Below, one piece after another: positions 6,692 to 15,357 of a stretch of 40,578 nt of DNA; the first letter of the stretch is position 1, and every line of letters starts with the position of its first letter. The stretch spans positions 1-40,578 of the IMG/VR virus record IMGVR_UViG_3300021343_000065; one strand, written 5' to 3'. The DNA comes from a virus. The notes beneath the pieces were generated by a model, which saw nothing but the letters and a program-made list of their open reading frames with translations, ran no database searches and was not told the DNA's origin. The position numbers were made by a program, and so were the translations under genes.

Positions 6692-7558
6692 ATGGCGGCA
6701 CTACCGTACATCCAGCTTTATGTAGCTGACTACCTGGCAGATACCATGCACCTGACCACCGAGGAACATGGCGCCTACCTCTTATTAATCTTCAACTATT
6801 GGCAAACCGGAAAGCCGATCCCGAAAAAGCGGTTAGCGTCTGTTGCGCGGATGTTGAACGAACGTTGGACGGATGTTGAAGAAACGTTGAGCGAATTCTT
6901 CAACGACACAGGTACACATTGGCAACATGATCGTATCGATGCAGACCTGTTGGCGGTCAATGAGAAGCAGATCAAAGCCAGTCGGGCTGGTAAAGCATCC
7001 GCAGCCGCGAGGGCAGCGAAGAAAAAACAGACCGCTATTCCCCCTGAAAAACCAGGGGGGGCGAACGGGCGTTTAACGGACGTTGAGCAAACGTTGCAAC
7101 AAAAAGGCAACCATAAAGATACAGATAAAGATAAAGAAACAGATACAGATACAGATACAGAGAATAAAAAAAATAAACAAAAAAAATCTGGGCTTGATTA
7201 TTCGGGCTGGCCTGAGCAACCCAGTGCGCAGGTGTTGGCCGACTGGCTGGCAATGCGCAAGCGCCTCAAAGCGGATGTCAGCCAGACCGTGATTAACCGC
7301 TTTCGCAAGGAGCTGGAATTGGCTCACCAGGCGGGGGTATCTGTTGACGACTGTCTAGCGGAGTGTGTCACGCGCAACTGGCGTGGGTTTGAGTTTCAGT
7401 GGCTGTTGAATGCCGGCTACCAGGGACAAACACAAACACCTAAAAACCAAGCACGCGCCAAGCGCGATGCGGAGGTGGATGACTGGGTGAACGGCACCAC
7501 CACCAGTATGTTTGGTCAGCCTGAGAGAGTGATCGAGGGGGAGCTAATCGATGTTTGA
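6692..7558 (+). CDS. DUF1376 replication initiator-like protein
   Basis: A 288-residue protein. The N-terminal 85 residues are a clear DUF1376 domain (PYIQLYVADYLADTMHLTTEEHG near the start), found in phage replication proteins that take the lambda O position. A low-complexity linker of alternating D, T and K at about residues 142-165 leads to a C-terminal helical domain that includes GLDYSGWPEQPSAQ and RNWRGFEFQWLL. ATG 6692 gives the usual family start; the frame is open back to 6659. It overlaps the next gene by 8 bases. Three 22-bp DNA repeats and an A-rich tract lie inside the gene and may form the phage origin. Confidence 0.85.
   Translation: MAALPYIQLYVADYLADTMHLTTEEHGAYLLLIFNYWQTGKPIPKKRLASVARMLNERWTDVEETLSEFFNDTGTHWQHDRIDADLLAVNEKQIKASRAGKASAAARAAKKKQTAIPPEKPGGANGRLTDVEQTLQQKGNHKDTDKDKETDTDTDTENKKNKQKKSGLDYSGWPEQPSAQVLADWLAMRKRLKADVSQTVINRFRKELELAHQAGVSVDDCLAECVTRNWRGFEFQWLLNAGYQGQTQTPKNQARAKRDAEVDDWVNGTTTSMFGQPERVIEGELIDV
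6848..7098 (+). repeat. Three 22-bp iteron-like repeats inside the initiator gene
   Basis: Copies lie at 6848-6869, 6870-6891 (directly adjacent) and 7077-7098. All share CGGA-Y-GTTGA, then AACGTTG in the second half. Copies 1 and 2 are read in different codon frames because 22 is not a multiple of 3, so their similarity cannot be explained by protein conservation. This fits DNA binding sites for the initiator, as with the lambda O iterons. Confidence 0.65.
7114..7186 (+). repeat. GATACA/GATAAA microsatellite and A-rich tract
   Basis: Hexamer units of the GATACA/GATAAA type run from 7114 to about 7161 and encode the Asp/Thr/Lys linker. Two runs of eight A follow at 7166-7173 and 7179-7186. 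The tract lies just 3' of the iteron-like repeats, the layout of the lambda origin, and could be the unwinding element. It is also prone to slippage. Confidence 0.6.
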
Positions 7559-8195
7559 CCAGGACAAAAAAGCGTTCAAGGAGCTGATGGATGCGACCAG
7601 CGAGTACTACCAGCGCGAGCCCCTGTCGAAAATGGCATTGCAGATGTACTTTGCGGCGCTGTCTCACCTCAGTTTTGAGCAGGTGCGAGAAGCGATCAAC
7701 ATACACGTTCAGCGCAAGGGCGGGCAGTTCTACCCCAAGGCCTCAGACATCATCGCGATCCTGGAAGGCGGCGAGGTTACCCACGACCAGATCATTGCCG
7801 AGGCCCGTTTGAAGCGGACACCGTTCGGTGTGCTGTGCGCTATCGAGATTGGCTCCTGGGATCTGCACAACCAGACCGACATGTTCTACCTCAAGCAGCG
7901 GGCGGAAGAGTGCTTGCAGCTGCTGCCGGAGTGGAAAGCCCGCGCACTGGCCGGCGAGTACACCGATCACGAGATCAGTATCATGCTCAAGCATGGCGTC
8001 GATCCTGTTTCACCGTTTCAAATGGGATTACCTGCCCCGGTCTGCGCGCCGGCATTGGCTGCCCGAGCGCAACAGGTGGCCGAGACCCCCAGACACCGGT
8101 TTTTGCTGGAGGCGCCGCACCAGGAGCAGGAAGGGGACAAGGCGTTGGTTCCCCATGAAAGCGTGAAGCAATTTATCGCCGAGGCGATGGGGTAG
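7551..8195 (+). CDS. Phage replication protein, probable P-like partner
   Basis: A 214-residue mainly helical protein starting MFDQDKKAFKELMDATSEYY, overlapping the initiator stop. Residues 1-75 (with SKMALQMYFAALSHLSFEQVREAIN) resemble the N-terminal domain seen in phage DUF6475/P-like replication proteins, and a variable C-terminal tail follows. No Walker motif is present, so it is not an ATPase helicase. From its place directly after a DUF1376 initiator I infer a helicase-loader role, recruiting host DnaB to the origin. The family assignment is moderate; the position is the main evidence. Confidence 0.6.
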   Translation: MFDQDKKAFKELMDATSEYYQREPLSKMALQMYFAALSHLSFEQVREAINIHVQRKGGQFYPKASDIIAILEGGEVTHDQIIAEARLKRTPFGVLCAIEIGSWDLHNQTDMFYLKQRAEECLQLLPEWKARALAGEYTDHEISIMLKHGVDPVSPFQMGLPAPVCAPALAARAQQVAETPRHRFLLEAPHQEQEGDKALVPHESVKQFIAEAMG

Positions 8196-8197
8196 TC

Positions 8198-8407
8198 GTG
8201 AGCCAGAGACTTGTTGAGCCCATCAAGGGCCCAGGCAACTACGCCGATGAAATTGCCCAGCTGCCTACGGCCAAATGGCTGGAAGCGGTAGAGCGGGCGC
8301 CAGCCTCCATGCATTCCACCATCAAAGTGTTGCTACGACGTATTCACCGAGACCGCAAAAACCCCAAGCCACAGTACCGCCCAACACCGGGGAGATACCG
8401 GCGATGA
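8198..8407 (+). CDS. Small basic phage protein (69 aa)
   Basis: A 69-residue protein starting at GTG 8198 (MSQRLVEPIKGPGNYADEI) with a basic Arg/Lys/Pro-rich tail. It starts two bases after the P-like stop and its own stop overlaps the NinB ATG as ATGA, so it belongs to the replication-nin operon. Function not recognised; the tail could bind DNA or RNA. Confidence 0.65.
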   Translation: MSQRLVEPIKGPGNYADEIAQLPTAKWLEAVERAPASMHSTIKVLLRRIHRDRKNPKPQYRPTPGRYRR

Positions 8408-8877
8408 CCGAGCTTGTGAAAAAAACCTTTGTGATTACCGAAAAGGGCGGGCTGCGACCTGCCTTTGTCGCGGCCTGGAATCTGGCCAAGCAGGCCTTGT
8501 TGGGACGTTCGTTGGTACTGACGTTGAGCAATCGTCAGTCCAAACGCAGCCTGGAGCAGAACAAAAAAATGTGGGCCATGTTGAGCGACATCTCAGCCCA
8601 GGTGCTGTGGCCGGTTAACGGCGCCATGACGATGATGTCGCCCGAGGAATGGAAAGATGTATTAACCGCGGCGCTGCGCCAGGTCAACGGCGCGGAAGTG
8701 CGTATTGCCCAGGGCATTGAGGGCGGCTTTGTGTTCCTGGGCCAGCGCACCAGCAAGATGCCGGTTAAGCTGATGGCGGAGTTGATCGAGTACATGTACG
8801 CCTTTGGTGCCGAGAAGGAGGTACGCTGGAGTGAGCCCGCACCCGAGGAATGGTACGAGTTGAGGGCGGCAGCTTGA
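8404..8877 (+). CDS. ninB: NinB recombination protein
   Basis: A 157-residue protein with the NinB (lambda Orf) signature: SNRQSKRSLEQNKKMWAMLS near residues 42-61, then VNGAMTMMSPEEWKDVLTAAL and FLGQRTSKMPVKLMAELIEY. NinB/Orf is a recombination mediator that binds ssDNA and SSB and substitutes for RecFOR. It starts at ATG 8404, overlapping the preceding gene, and ends one base after the likely TTG start of ninG begins. The pairing with ninG is the standard lambdoid nin-region order. Confidence 0.92.
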   Translation: MTELVKKTFVITEKGGLRPAFVAAWNLAKQALLGRSLVLTLSNRQSKRSLEQNKKMWAMLSDISAQVLWPVNGAMTMMSPEEWKDVLTAALRQVNGAEVRIAQGIEGGFVFLGQRTSKMPVKLMAELIEYMYAFGAEKEVRWSEPAPEEWYELRAAA

Positions 8878-9533
8878 CGTTGAAGAGTTCCCGCCGCCGC
8901 AAATGCAAAACCTGCCGCGAGTGGTTCCATCCGGTGAGGCCAATACAGCCCACCTGCCTGGCGACTGAGTGTATGACAGCCTACGCGATTAAGTTCAACG
9001 ACAAGGCGCGGGAGAAAAAGCTGGCCAAGTTACGGCGAGAAAAAGTCGCGGCCAAAAGACGCAACCGCCAACGCAAGCGCGACTTTGACCGCCAGGATCT
9101 TAAGTGGCAGCACGAGCAAACCCAAAAGGTGTTCAACAAAATGCGCCGCCTGGAGGAGCTGTTGTGGTTCCAGGCGCGGGGACTGGAACCCGAGTGTATC
9201 TCTTGCGGCAAAGCCCAGATGGACTGGTGCTGCGGTCACTTCAAAACGCGAGGCTCGCAACCGGGACTCCGGTATGACCGTAACAACACTTTCCTTCAGT
9301 GCAACAACTACTGCAATAAAAATCTGAGCGGCAACATCGAGGGCAACAAAACCACCCGCGGCTACAAGCAAGGGCTGCGGGAGCGCTTTGGCCAAACCGA
9401 GGGTGAGTGGATTATTGACTACTGCGAGACCAACACCGCACCGGTGAAATGGGAGTGGCAACAGCTGGAAGCAATGCGCAAGGAATTTGCGGCAAAGACC
9501 AAGGCGCTGGAAGCCCAACTACATATTTGTTGA
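8874..9533 (+). CDS. ninG: NinG (Rap) recombination protein
   Basis: About 219 residues. An N-terminal zinc motif (C11, C14, C28, C33 from the TTG start) is followed by a long Lys/Arg-rich helix (about 40-95). A second Cys/His cluster then follows (C108, C111, H122, C143, C147, with GHFKTRGS and LQCNNYCNKNLSGN), typical of NinG/Rap. Rap promotes branch cleavage in phage recombination. The TTG at 8874 overlaps the ninB stop; the frame is open to an ATG at 8850, which is possible but lies inside ninB without a good SD. The nuclease-like core is intact. Confidence 0.9.
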   Translation: MTLKSSRRRKCKTCREWFHPVRPIQPTCLATECMTAYAIKFNDKAREKKLAKLRREKVAAKRRNRQRKRDFDRQDLKWQHEQTQKVFNKMRRLEELLWFQARGLEPECISCGKAQMDWCCGHFKTRGSQPGLRYDRNNTFLQCNNYCNKNLSGNIEGNKTTRGYKQGLRERFGQTEGEWIIDYCETNTAPVKWEWQQLEAMRKEFAAKTKALEAQLHIC

Positions 9534-9564
9534 TTAAGTATTAACCAGCTTTTGGGGGGCTATT

Positions 9565-9963
9565 GTGTCGGTTAAAAAATGGGCAGCAGCTGAAGATGAC
9601 ATCATCCGCCGGTACTACCAGGCCGAGGGGCCAATCAAGATCCTGGAGCGGTTGCCATGTCGCACAGCCAGTGGTGTCAAGAATCGCGCCTCGCGCCTGG
9701 GCATTCGCTATCAGCACTGGACCGAGGACGAGGACCGGGTGTTGCGCATGTTGTACCCCACCTACGGGACAGCCTACTGTCGCCGGCACCTGCCACACCG
9801 GAGCCTACAAGCCATTCAATCGCGAGCATTGAGACTCGACATCACCTGCAACCGGGAAACCTTGCTCAAGCACCAGCACGCTAATGGGGATTACCTGAAG
9901 GCGTTAAAGATCATTCAGGGGCCCTGGACGCGACCGAGGGTGTACCGCGGCAATTGGACTTGA
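9565..9963 (+). CDS. Tandem Myb/SANT-like DNA-binding protein, candidate late regulator
   Basis: A 132-residue protein with GTG start after a GGGGGG tract. Residues 6-47 and 52-93 are two copies of one unit: W, acidic ED or EDED, an (I/L)R helix, Y, G, LP-R, then RA-RLxI. This is the three-helix Myb/SANT-like pattern. A basic C-terminal tail follows. It is the last gene before the terminase, the location where lambdoid phages carry the late antiterminator Q. I infer a DNA-binding late regulator or packaging-site protein; no Q homology is seen. Confidence 0.7.
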   Translation: MSVKKWAAAEDDIIRRYYQAEGPIKILERLPCRTASGVKNRASRLGIRYQHWTEDEDRVLRMLYPTYGTAYCRRHLPHRSLQAIQSRALRLDITCNRETLLKHQHANGDYLKALKIIQGPWTRPRVYRGNWT

Positions 9964-9998
9964 AAAAGAATCAAGATTAATCAAGAGGTATTTGGCGC

Positions 9999-10361
9999 AT
10001 GGCCAAGCATGGCGGGGCCCGCAAGGGAGCTGGTAGACCAACGGGATCGAAGAGTAAAAGCACTCTGGAAGTGGAGGCGATTCTGGAGGAGGTGGGCATA
10101 GATCCGATTCGCACCATGGCGGAGATGCTGAAGAACCAGCACAACTGCATGCAACGCAAGACCAAAGGCTTTAACCCCAAATTGACCTATGACCTGGCCA
10201 AGGAGCTGGCCCAGTACGTGGCGCCCAAGCGCAAGGCGGTGGAGCTGACCGGTGCTGTGGGTGTGGTGGAGGACGAAGGCAAGATGACCAAACAGGATGC
10301 CGCTAACCGCCTGCGTACGCTGATTGCTGCGGCCAGGGAGGCAAGCCAGGAGAATGTTTAG
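9999..10361 (+). CDS. terS: Terminase small subunit
   Basis: A 120-residue protein beginning MAKHGGARKGAGRPTGSKSK, the Gly/Arg-rich start common to phage small terminases, followed by helices and a C-terminal oligomerisation-like segment. It recognises the packaging site and recruits the large subunit. AAGAGG is about 10 bases upstream of the ATG. Its stop overlaps the large-subunit start by 8 bases. Assigned from the N-terminal motif and the neighbouring terL. Confidence 0.85.
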   Translation: MAKHGGARKGAGRPTGSKSKSTLEVEAILEEVGIDPIRTMAEMLKNQHNCMQRKTKGFNPKLTYDLAKELAQYVAPKRKAVELTGAVGVVEDEGKMTKQDAANRLRTLIAAAREASQENV

Positions 10362-12012
10362 TGAGTTGTTGGAGGGCGAGCTGGCCCCGGAGCTGGTGCA
10401 AGCGCTGGCGGAGCTGGAGCCCGCAGAGGCCGAAGCGCTGATCGACAGCGACCCTGAGTTTGTGGCGGATATCCTCAAGGAATACCTGCCCGCCAAGAAG
10501 TGGACACCCCTGGTGGGTGTCAACCTGGATGGCCCACAAATGATGGCCTACAACAGCGAGGCATTCATCATTGGCTACGGTGGCGCCGCCGGTGGTGGCA
10601 AAACCGATCTCGCCTGCGGCATGGCGATCAACGCGCACCAACGCACCTTTATGGTCCGACGCGAAGCCACGCAGCTGACCGGTATCATTGACCGGTTGAG
10701 TGAATTGTTGGATGGCAGGGAGGGTTATAACGGCTCTGACAAGATCTGGCGCCGACCGGATATTGGCAAGGGCATACAGATCAACTTTGGCTCTGTCCCG
10801 CACGCCGGCGACGAGGCCAAGTACCAGGGTATCCCCAAAGACCTGCTGGTGATTGACGAGGCGGCCAACTTCCTGGAGAGCCAGGTGCGCTTCCTCACTG
10901 GCTGGGTGCGCGGCGTGGACCCCGAACAACCGTGCCGGGTGTTGATGACCTTTAACCCGCCCACCACGGCGGAAGGGCAGTGGATTCTTGACTACTTTGC
11001 GCCCTGGTTACAACCGGAATACCCCAACCCGGCGCTGCCCGGTGAGATCCGCTATATGGCGATGATCGACGGCCAGGACACCGAGGTGCCGGATGGGCGT
11101 CCGTTTGTGCTTAACGGTGAAGGCGAGCGGGTTTATGACTTCAATCCGGATGACCATATCCCCACCGACATTATCAAACCGCAGTCACGCACCTTCATTC
11201 CCTCGCGCATCACTGACAACCCTTACCTGATGGAGACCGGCTACATGGGTACGCTGCAATCCCTGCCCGAGCCGCTGCGCTCACAGATGCTCAACGGCGA
11301 CTTTGGCGCCGGCCTCAAGGACGATGCCTGGCAAGTGATTCCCAGTGCCTGGGTAAAAGCCGCCCAGGACCGCTGGGTGCCACCGGAGCCCGGTGATAGG
11401 GAGATGACCGGCCTCGGGGTGGACTGCTCCCGCGGCGGTGATGACCTCAGTGTGCTGGCGCCCAAGTACAAAACCCGCAAGACCGATTACCACTTTGACG
11501 AGCTGACCTGTATCCCCGGTAACGAGGTACCGGATGGCCCGACCCTGGCGGGGCGGGTGGTGGCCGCACGGCGTGACAACTGCCCGGTGCAGATTGATAT
11601 CGTCAACGTGGGCACCAGTGTCTATGACTTCCTCAAGTCCTCCGGCATTCACACGGTGGGCTTTAACGGCGCCACCCGTACCCTGGACACCGACCAATCG
11701 GGCCGCTTGCGCTTTGCCAATCTGCGCTCACAGCTGTACTGGCAGATGCGCGAGTGCCTGGACCCTGAGAACAACACCGGCATTATGCTGCCGCCTGATC
11801 CCGGTCTGCGGGCTGACCTGTGTGCGCCGACCTTTTCGGTGACCTCAATGGGCATTACGGTGGAGCCCAAGGTCAAGGTGGTGGACCGCATTGGCCGCTC
11901 GCCGGACAAGGGCGATGCGGTGGTGACAGCTCGCTACCACATCCACAAGCAGCTGCGCGGCAAGGCGCGCAACGACAGGCGCCGAAACGACTACGACCCG
12001 TTTAACCGTTAA
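10354..12012 (+). CDS. terL: Terminase large subunit
   Basis: A 552-residue packaging motor. The ATPase domain carries Walker A GGAAGGGKTD (residues 76-85, Lys83) and Walker B LLVIDEA (164-170), with MTFNPP as the coupling motif. The C-terminal RNase-H-like nuclease begins with GVDCSRGGDDLSV, Asp357 being a likely metal ligand, and LRSQLYWQMRE follows. ATG 10354 is chosen for the AGGAGA just upstream. It packages DNA into the prohead and cuts concatemers. Codon use matches the downstream structural genes. Confidence 0.95.
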   Translation: MFSELLEGELAPELVQALAELEPAEAEALIDSDPEFVADILKEYLPAKKWTPLVGVNLDGPQMMAYNSEAFIIGYGGAAGGGKTDLACGMAINAHQRTFMVRREATQLTGIIDRLSELLDGREGYNGSDKIWRRPDIGKGIQINFGSVPHAGDEAKYQGIPKDLLVIDEAANFLESQVRFLTGWVRGVDPEQPCRVLMTFNPPTTAEGQWILDYFAPWLQPEYPNPALPGEIRYMAMIDGQDTEVPDGRPFVLNGEGERVYDFNPDDHIPTDIIKPQSRTFIPSRITDNPYLMETGYMGTLQSLPEPLRSQMLNGDFGAGLKDDAWQVIPSAWVKAAQDRWVPPEPGDREMTGLGVDCSRGGDDLSVLAPKYKTRKTDYHFDELTCIPGNEVPDGPTLAGRVVAARRDNCPVQIDIVNVGTSVYDFLKSSGIHTVGFNGATRTLDTDQSGRLRFANLRSQLYWQMRECLDPENNTGIMLPPDPGLRADLCAPTFSVTSMGITVEPKVKVVDRIGRSPDKGDAVVTARYHIHKQLRGKARNDRRRNDYDPFNR

Positions 12013-12107
12013 AACCTGCAACCGTTAGCGACCGGCGCAGACCACTTGACCCGCCCTGATAGGCTCCCGCGTGTGTATTGAACCCATGACCCACAAAGGA
12101 GCCGCCT

Positions 12108-12320
12108 ATGTGTATCAGCAGCCCAGACGCCCCCGATATGCCGCCACCGCCACCGGAACCCGAGAAAGCGGTGGACGCGGGCATCAAAAAGAGTCGCGCC
12201 AAAGACAAAGCCAGGGCGCTGTTAGCCTCCGGCCGCAGTAGCACCCTCTTAACCGGTGGCGGTACCTTCCGCAATACCGCGCAAGCCAACCTGGGCACCA
12301 AAACCCTGTTAGGACAGTAA
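12108..12320 (+). CDS. Small phage protein before the portal (70 aa)
   Basis: A 70-residue protein: MCISSPDAPDMPPPPPEPEKA, then a Lys/Arg helix and a Gly/Thr-rich end. The Met-Cys start and Pro run are typical of a small protein found before the portal in BPP-1-like podoviruses. AAAGGAG lies 7 bases before ATG. The 95-base gap upstream holds a TTGACC and a TGATAGGCT that recurs before the tail-spike gene. Function unknown; it may be a minor virion component. Confidence 0.75.
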   Translation: MCISSPDAPDMPPPPPEPEKAVDAGIKKSRAKDKARALLASGRSSTLLTGGGTFRNTAQANLGTKTLLGQ

Positions 12321-12323
12321 TCG

Positions 12324-13994
12324 ATGAGTATCGAACTCAAAGACCACCTGGAGGCCAGGCGCCGTGAGTTGGAGACTGACCGCTCCCACTTCCTTCAACA
12401 TTGGCGCGACCTGCAAGAAAACATCCTGGTGATGCGCGGGCAGTTCATGGTGAAAGAGCGCAACAAGGAGCCGCGCTTTACCAACATCGTCGACAACACC
12501 GGCACGATCTCGGCGCGTGTGCTGCAAAACGGGATGCAAGCGGGCATTACCTCGCCGGCGCGTCGCTGGTTTCGGATGCTGCCGCCGGACCCCGAGATGC
12601 GTGACTGGGGCCCGGTGAAGGTCTGGTTCCACGACGTGGAGAAACTGCTGTTTGAGATTTTCGGCCAGAGCAATTTCTATAACTCGCTCCACAAGTTGTA
12701 CGGCGAGGAATCCACCTTCGGCACCGGCGCGGTGGCGATGTTGCCCGACTTCGACAACGTGATACGGATGCAACACTTCACCGTTGGCAGTTATTGCATT
12801 GACACCAACGAGAAGGACCAGGTGGACACGCTCTACCGCAAGGTGCCGATGACGGTGCGTCAACTGGTGCGCCAGTTTGGCCTCAAGCATGTGAGCAATG
12901 CGGTGCGGCAGCTGTGGGACAAAAGCCAGTACTCGGAACTGGTCACTGTCTATCACGCCATTGAGCCCAACGAGGAGCGGGCGCCGGGCAAGCGCGACAA
13001 CCAGAATATGCCGTTTCGCTCGGTGTACTGGGAGGAGGGCGCCAACAAGGAAGAGTTCTTGAGCGTGTCGGGCTTCAAGCGTTTTCGCTGTATGGTGCCG
13101 CGCTGGGAGGTGATGGGCGCGAACACCTACGGCACCGGGCCGGGTTCTGTAGCGCTCGGTGATATCCGCCAGCTTCAGCTCGAGCAAAAGCGCAAAGCCC
13201 AGGCCATCGACAAGATGGTGGACCCGCCACTGACGGGACCGTCCTCACTGCGGGAAGAAGTGATCGATACTTTGCCCGGTGGCACCACCTGGCACGACGG
13301 TATCGATGGTCCTGGTGCGGGACTGCGCCCGGTGTACGAGGTCAACCCGCGCATCAATGAGTTGGCGCTGGATATCCGTGATGTCCAGGAGCGCATCAAG
13401 CGGGCCTACTACGAGGATCTGTTTATGATGCTCGCCAGCAGTGACCGCCGGGAGATTACCGCCAGGGAGATTGACGAGCGTCACGAGGAAAAGCTGCTCG
13501 GGCTCGGGCCCATGCTGGAGCGCTTGCACAACGAACTGCTCGACCCCTGTATCGACACTGCCTTTGAGTATGCGAGCGAGGCCGGCATTTTGCCGCCACC
13601 GCCGCCAGAGCTGCAGGGCCAGGAGATCTCGGTGGAGTACATCTCGGTAATGGCGCAGGCGCAGAAGATGGCCGGTACCGCCTCGATGGAGCGCTTTGTC
13701 TCTTTTGCCGGCAACCTGGCGGGCACCAATCCGGACGTGCTGGACAAGGTGGACTTCGACCAAACCGTGGACGAGTACGGCGACATGATGGGCGTGCCAC
13801 CGCGCATGATTCGCTCGGACGATCAGGTCGCGGCACTGCGCCAACAGCGCGCTCAGCGCGAGCAACAGGCCCAGGCCGCCATGGAGGCCAACCAGATGGC
13901 CGCCACCGCCAGCCAGGGCGCGCAGGCCGCCAAGCTGCTCAGCGAGGCCGACACCGGTAACGGCAACCTCTTAACCCAATTAACAGGAATGTAA
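12324..13994 (+). CDS. Portal (head-to-tail connector) protein
   Basis: A 556-residue protein of the podovirus head-tail connector family. Evidence: an N-terminal ELETDRSHFLQHWRDLQENI, an early conserved RVLQNGMQAGITSPARRWF segment (about residues 60-80), a central RCMVPRWEV-NTYGTGPG segment, and a helical C-terminal barrel region with AQAQKMAGT, ending in a Gln/Ala-rich coil. Twelve copies form the DNA channel at one capsid vertex. It starts four bases after the previous stop and sits in the normal order after terL. Confidence 0.93.
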   Translation: MSIELKDHLEARRRELETDRSHFLQHWRDLQENILVMRGQFMVKERNKEPRFTNIVDNTGTISARVLQNGMQAGITSPARRWFRMLPPDPEMRDWGPVKVWFHDVEKLLFEIFGQSNFYNSLHKLYGEESTFGTGAVAMLPDFDNVIRMQHFTVGSYCIDTNEKDQVDTLYRKVPMTVRQLVRQFGLKHVSNAVRQLWDKSQYSELVTVYHAIEPNEERAPGKRDNQNMPFRSVYWEEGANKEEFLSVSGFKRFRCMVPRWEVMGANTYGTGPGSVALGDIRQLQLEQKRKAQAIDKMVDPPLTGPSSLREEVIDTLPGGTTWHDGIDGPGAGLRPVYEVNPRINELALDIRDVQERIKRAYYEDLFMMLASSDRREITAREIDERHEEKLLGLGPMLERLHNELLDPCIDTAFEYASEAGILPPPPPELQGQEISVEYISVMAQAQKMAGTASMERFVSFAGNLAGTNPDVLDKVDFDQTVDEYGDMMGVPPRMIRSDDQVAALRQQRAQREQQAQAAMEANQMAATASQGAQAAKLLSEADTGNGNLLTQLTGM

Positions 13995-13996
13995 CC

Positions 13997-14236
13997 ATGG
14001 CAGTCAACGACAACTCGCCCGCGCTAGGGGCGTTTGACATTACACCCAACGATGGCCAGGACTTGGCGCGGCAAGCCATCTTGACCTGCACCGGCGCCGG
14101 CACGGTCAAGGTAACCACCTTCAAGAACGACGAGGTGACCATCTACCTCAATGCCGGTGATCGCTTCCCCTTGTTTGTGAAGCGCGTACATGCCACCGGC
14201 ACCACCGCCACCGGCATTGTGGGGTTGCACTACTGA
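13997..14236 (+). CDS. Small virion-type protein (79 aa)
   Basis: A 79-residue beta-rich protein starting MAVNDNSPALGAFDITPNDG and ending with FVKRVHATGTTATGIVGLHY. This C-terminal pattern (V-R/K-V-ATGTTATGIV) is common in small phage proteins near the portal that form beta-barrel decorations or trimeric head proteins. AGGA precedes ATG by about 8 bases and it starts two bases after the portal stop. A structural role is likely; the exact location in the virion is not known from the sequence. Confidence 0.75.
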   Translation: MAVNDNSPALGAFDITPNDGQDLARQAILTCTGAGTVKVTTFKNDEVTIYLNAGDRFPLFVKRVHATGTTATGIVGLHY

Positions 14237-14276
14237 TGGCGGGCAACGTTTTTATCGTCTTTGCGGAGACCTAACC

Positions 14277-14594
14277 GTGAGCCAGTCAGAAACGTTTGAT
14301 GTTTACCAGGAAGACCGCGAAGCCATTGCGCAGCAAAAGGTCGCGCTGAAAACTGCGACGGATGCAGACGCCCAGGACCTGCGTGCAATTATGTCGCTGC
14401 CAGCGGGGCGGCGGTTTATCTGGCGGCTGTTAGAAACTACCCACCTGTACCAAACCAGTTTCGGCTTCGGCAATGACCGGGCCAATTACCTGGAAGGTGA
14501 GCGCAGCATAGGTGTCCAGCTCCTCGCGAAATTACACAAACATTGCTTCGAGCTGTATCAGCAGATGGAGCGCGAAAACAGGACAGCGACATGA
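14277..14594 (+). CDS. Bbp19-like phage protein
   Basis: A 105-residue helical protein with a GTG start (GGAG 9 bases upstream). The segment GRRFIWRLLETTHLYQTSFG, followed by ANYLEGERSIGVQLLAKL, matches the Bbp19-like domain known from Bordetella phage BPP-1. Its function is not established; its place between portal and scaffold suggests a role in head assembly. The stop overlaps the scaffold ATG as ATGA. A reading from 14190 in the same frame lacks an SD and overlaps the previous gene. Confidence 0.82.
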   Translation: MSQSETFDVYQEDREAIAQQKVALKTATDADAQDLRAIMSLPAGRRFIWRLLETTHLYQTSFGFGNDRANYLEGERSIGVQLLAKLHKHCFELYQQMERENRTAT

Positions 14595-15331
14595 GCCGAT
14601 TGCTTCAAAAACTTTTACACAACGCAGACCTTCTGCAAGACGAGATGCCCGGTGACGGCGGCGCCGGCGGTGGTGCCGAGGGTGGCCAGGGGGACGGCGA
14701 GCCCAGCGGCGGTGATGGCAGCAATGGTGGCGACGGCGGCCAGGAAGGCGGCGACGGCGCACATGGTGCTGAAGGCGGCCAGGAGGGCAGCGACGGTGGC
14801 GAAGGCGGAGAGGGTGGCGACGGTGGCGAGCTAGGCGCACCTGAAGCCTATGCGGACTTTACCCTGCCGGAAGGGGTAACCCTGCCCGAGACTCGCCTCG
14901 GTCAGCTCCACGAGTTTGCCAAGGCCAACAATTGGACCCAGGACCAGGCGCAAGCGGCGGTGGATCTCTACACCGAGTTGCAAACCGAGGACCTGCAAGC
15001 GCGTGAGCAATCCTGGGTAGACCAGGAGGCCATCTGGCACGACGAACTGAAAACTGATGCTGTGTTGGCCCGCGGCGGCAAGTTCGAAGAGAACCTGGGC
15101 GAGGCGGCAGGCATGTTGGACAAGCTTCAAGGCATGCTGGCCGAGGACTTTGGTGCCGAGGCCGGAGACATCAAGGACATGATGAACAAAACCCGCATGG
15201 GGAATAACCCCCTGATGGTGCGGGTGATGTACTCCCTCTCCAAGCGGTTCGGAGAGGACGGCATTGTGACTGCCAAAGGCGGCGGTAAACACACTGCTTC
15301 TCGTGAAGAAATTATGTACCCCAACTCATAA
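14591..15331 (+). CDS. Capsid scaffolding protein
   Basis: A 246-residue acidic protein. The N-terminus (MSRLLQKLLHNADLLQDEMP) is followed by a striking Gly/Asp/Glu-rich repeat tract at about residues 20-82. A helical region (LHEFAKANNWTQDQAQAAVDLY) follows and then a short conserved end. Acidic, helical, low-complexity proteins directly before the major capsid gene are normally scaffolds that guide prohead assembly. The repeat tract is built from GGC/GAC/GGT triplets and could vary in length by slippage. Confidence 0.85.
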   Translation: MSRLLQKLLHNADLLQDEMPGDGGAGGGAEGGQGDGEPSGGDGSNGGDGGQEGGDGAHGAEGGQEGSDGGEGGEGGDGGELGAPEAYADFTLPEGVTLPETRLGQLHEFAKANNWTQDQAQAAVDLYTELQTEDLQAREQSWVDQEAIWHDELKTDAVLARGGKFEENLGEAAGMLDKLQGMLAEDFGAEAGDIKDMMNKTRMGNNPLMVRVMYSLSKRFGEDGIVTAKGGGKHTASREEIMYPNS

Positions 15332-15357
15332 CAGACTCATTTAAGGAGTGATCCCAA

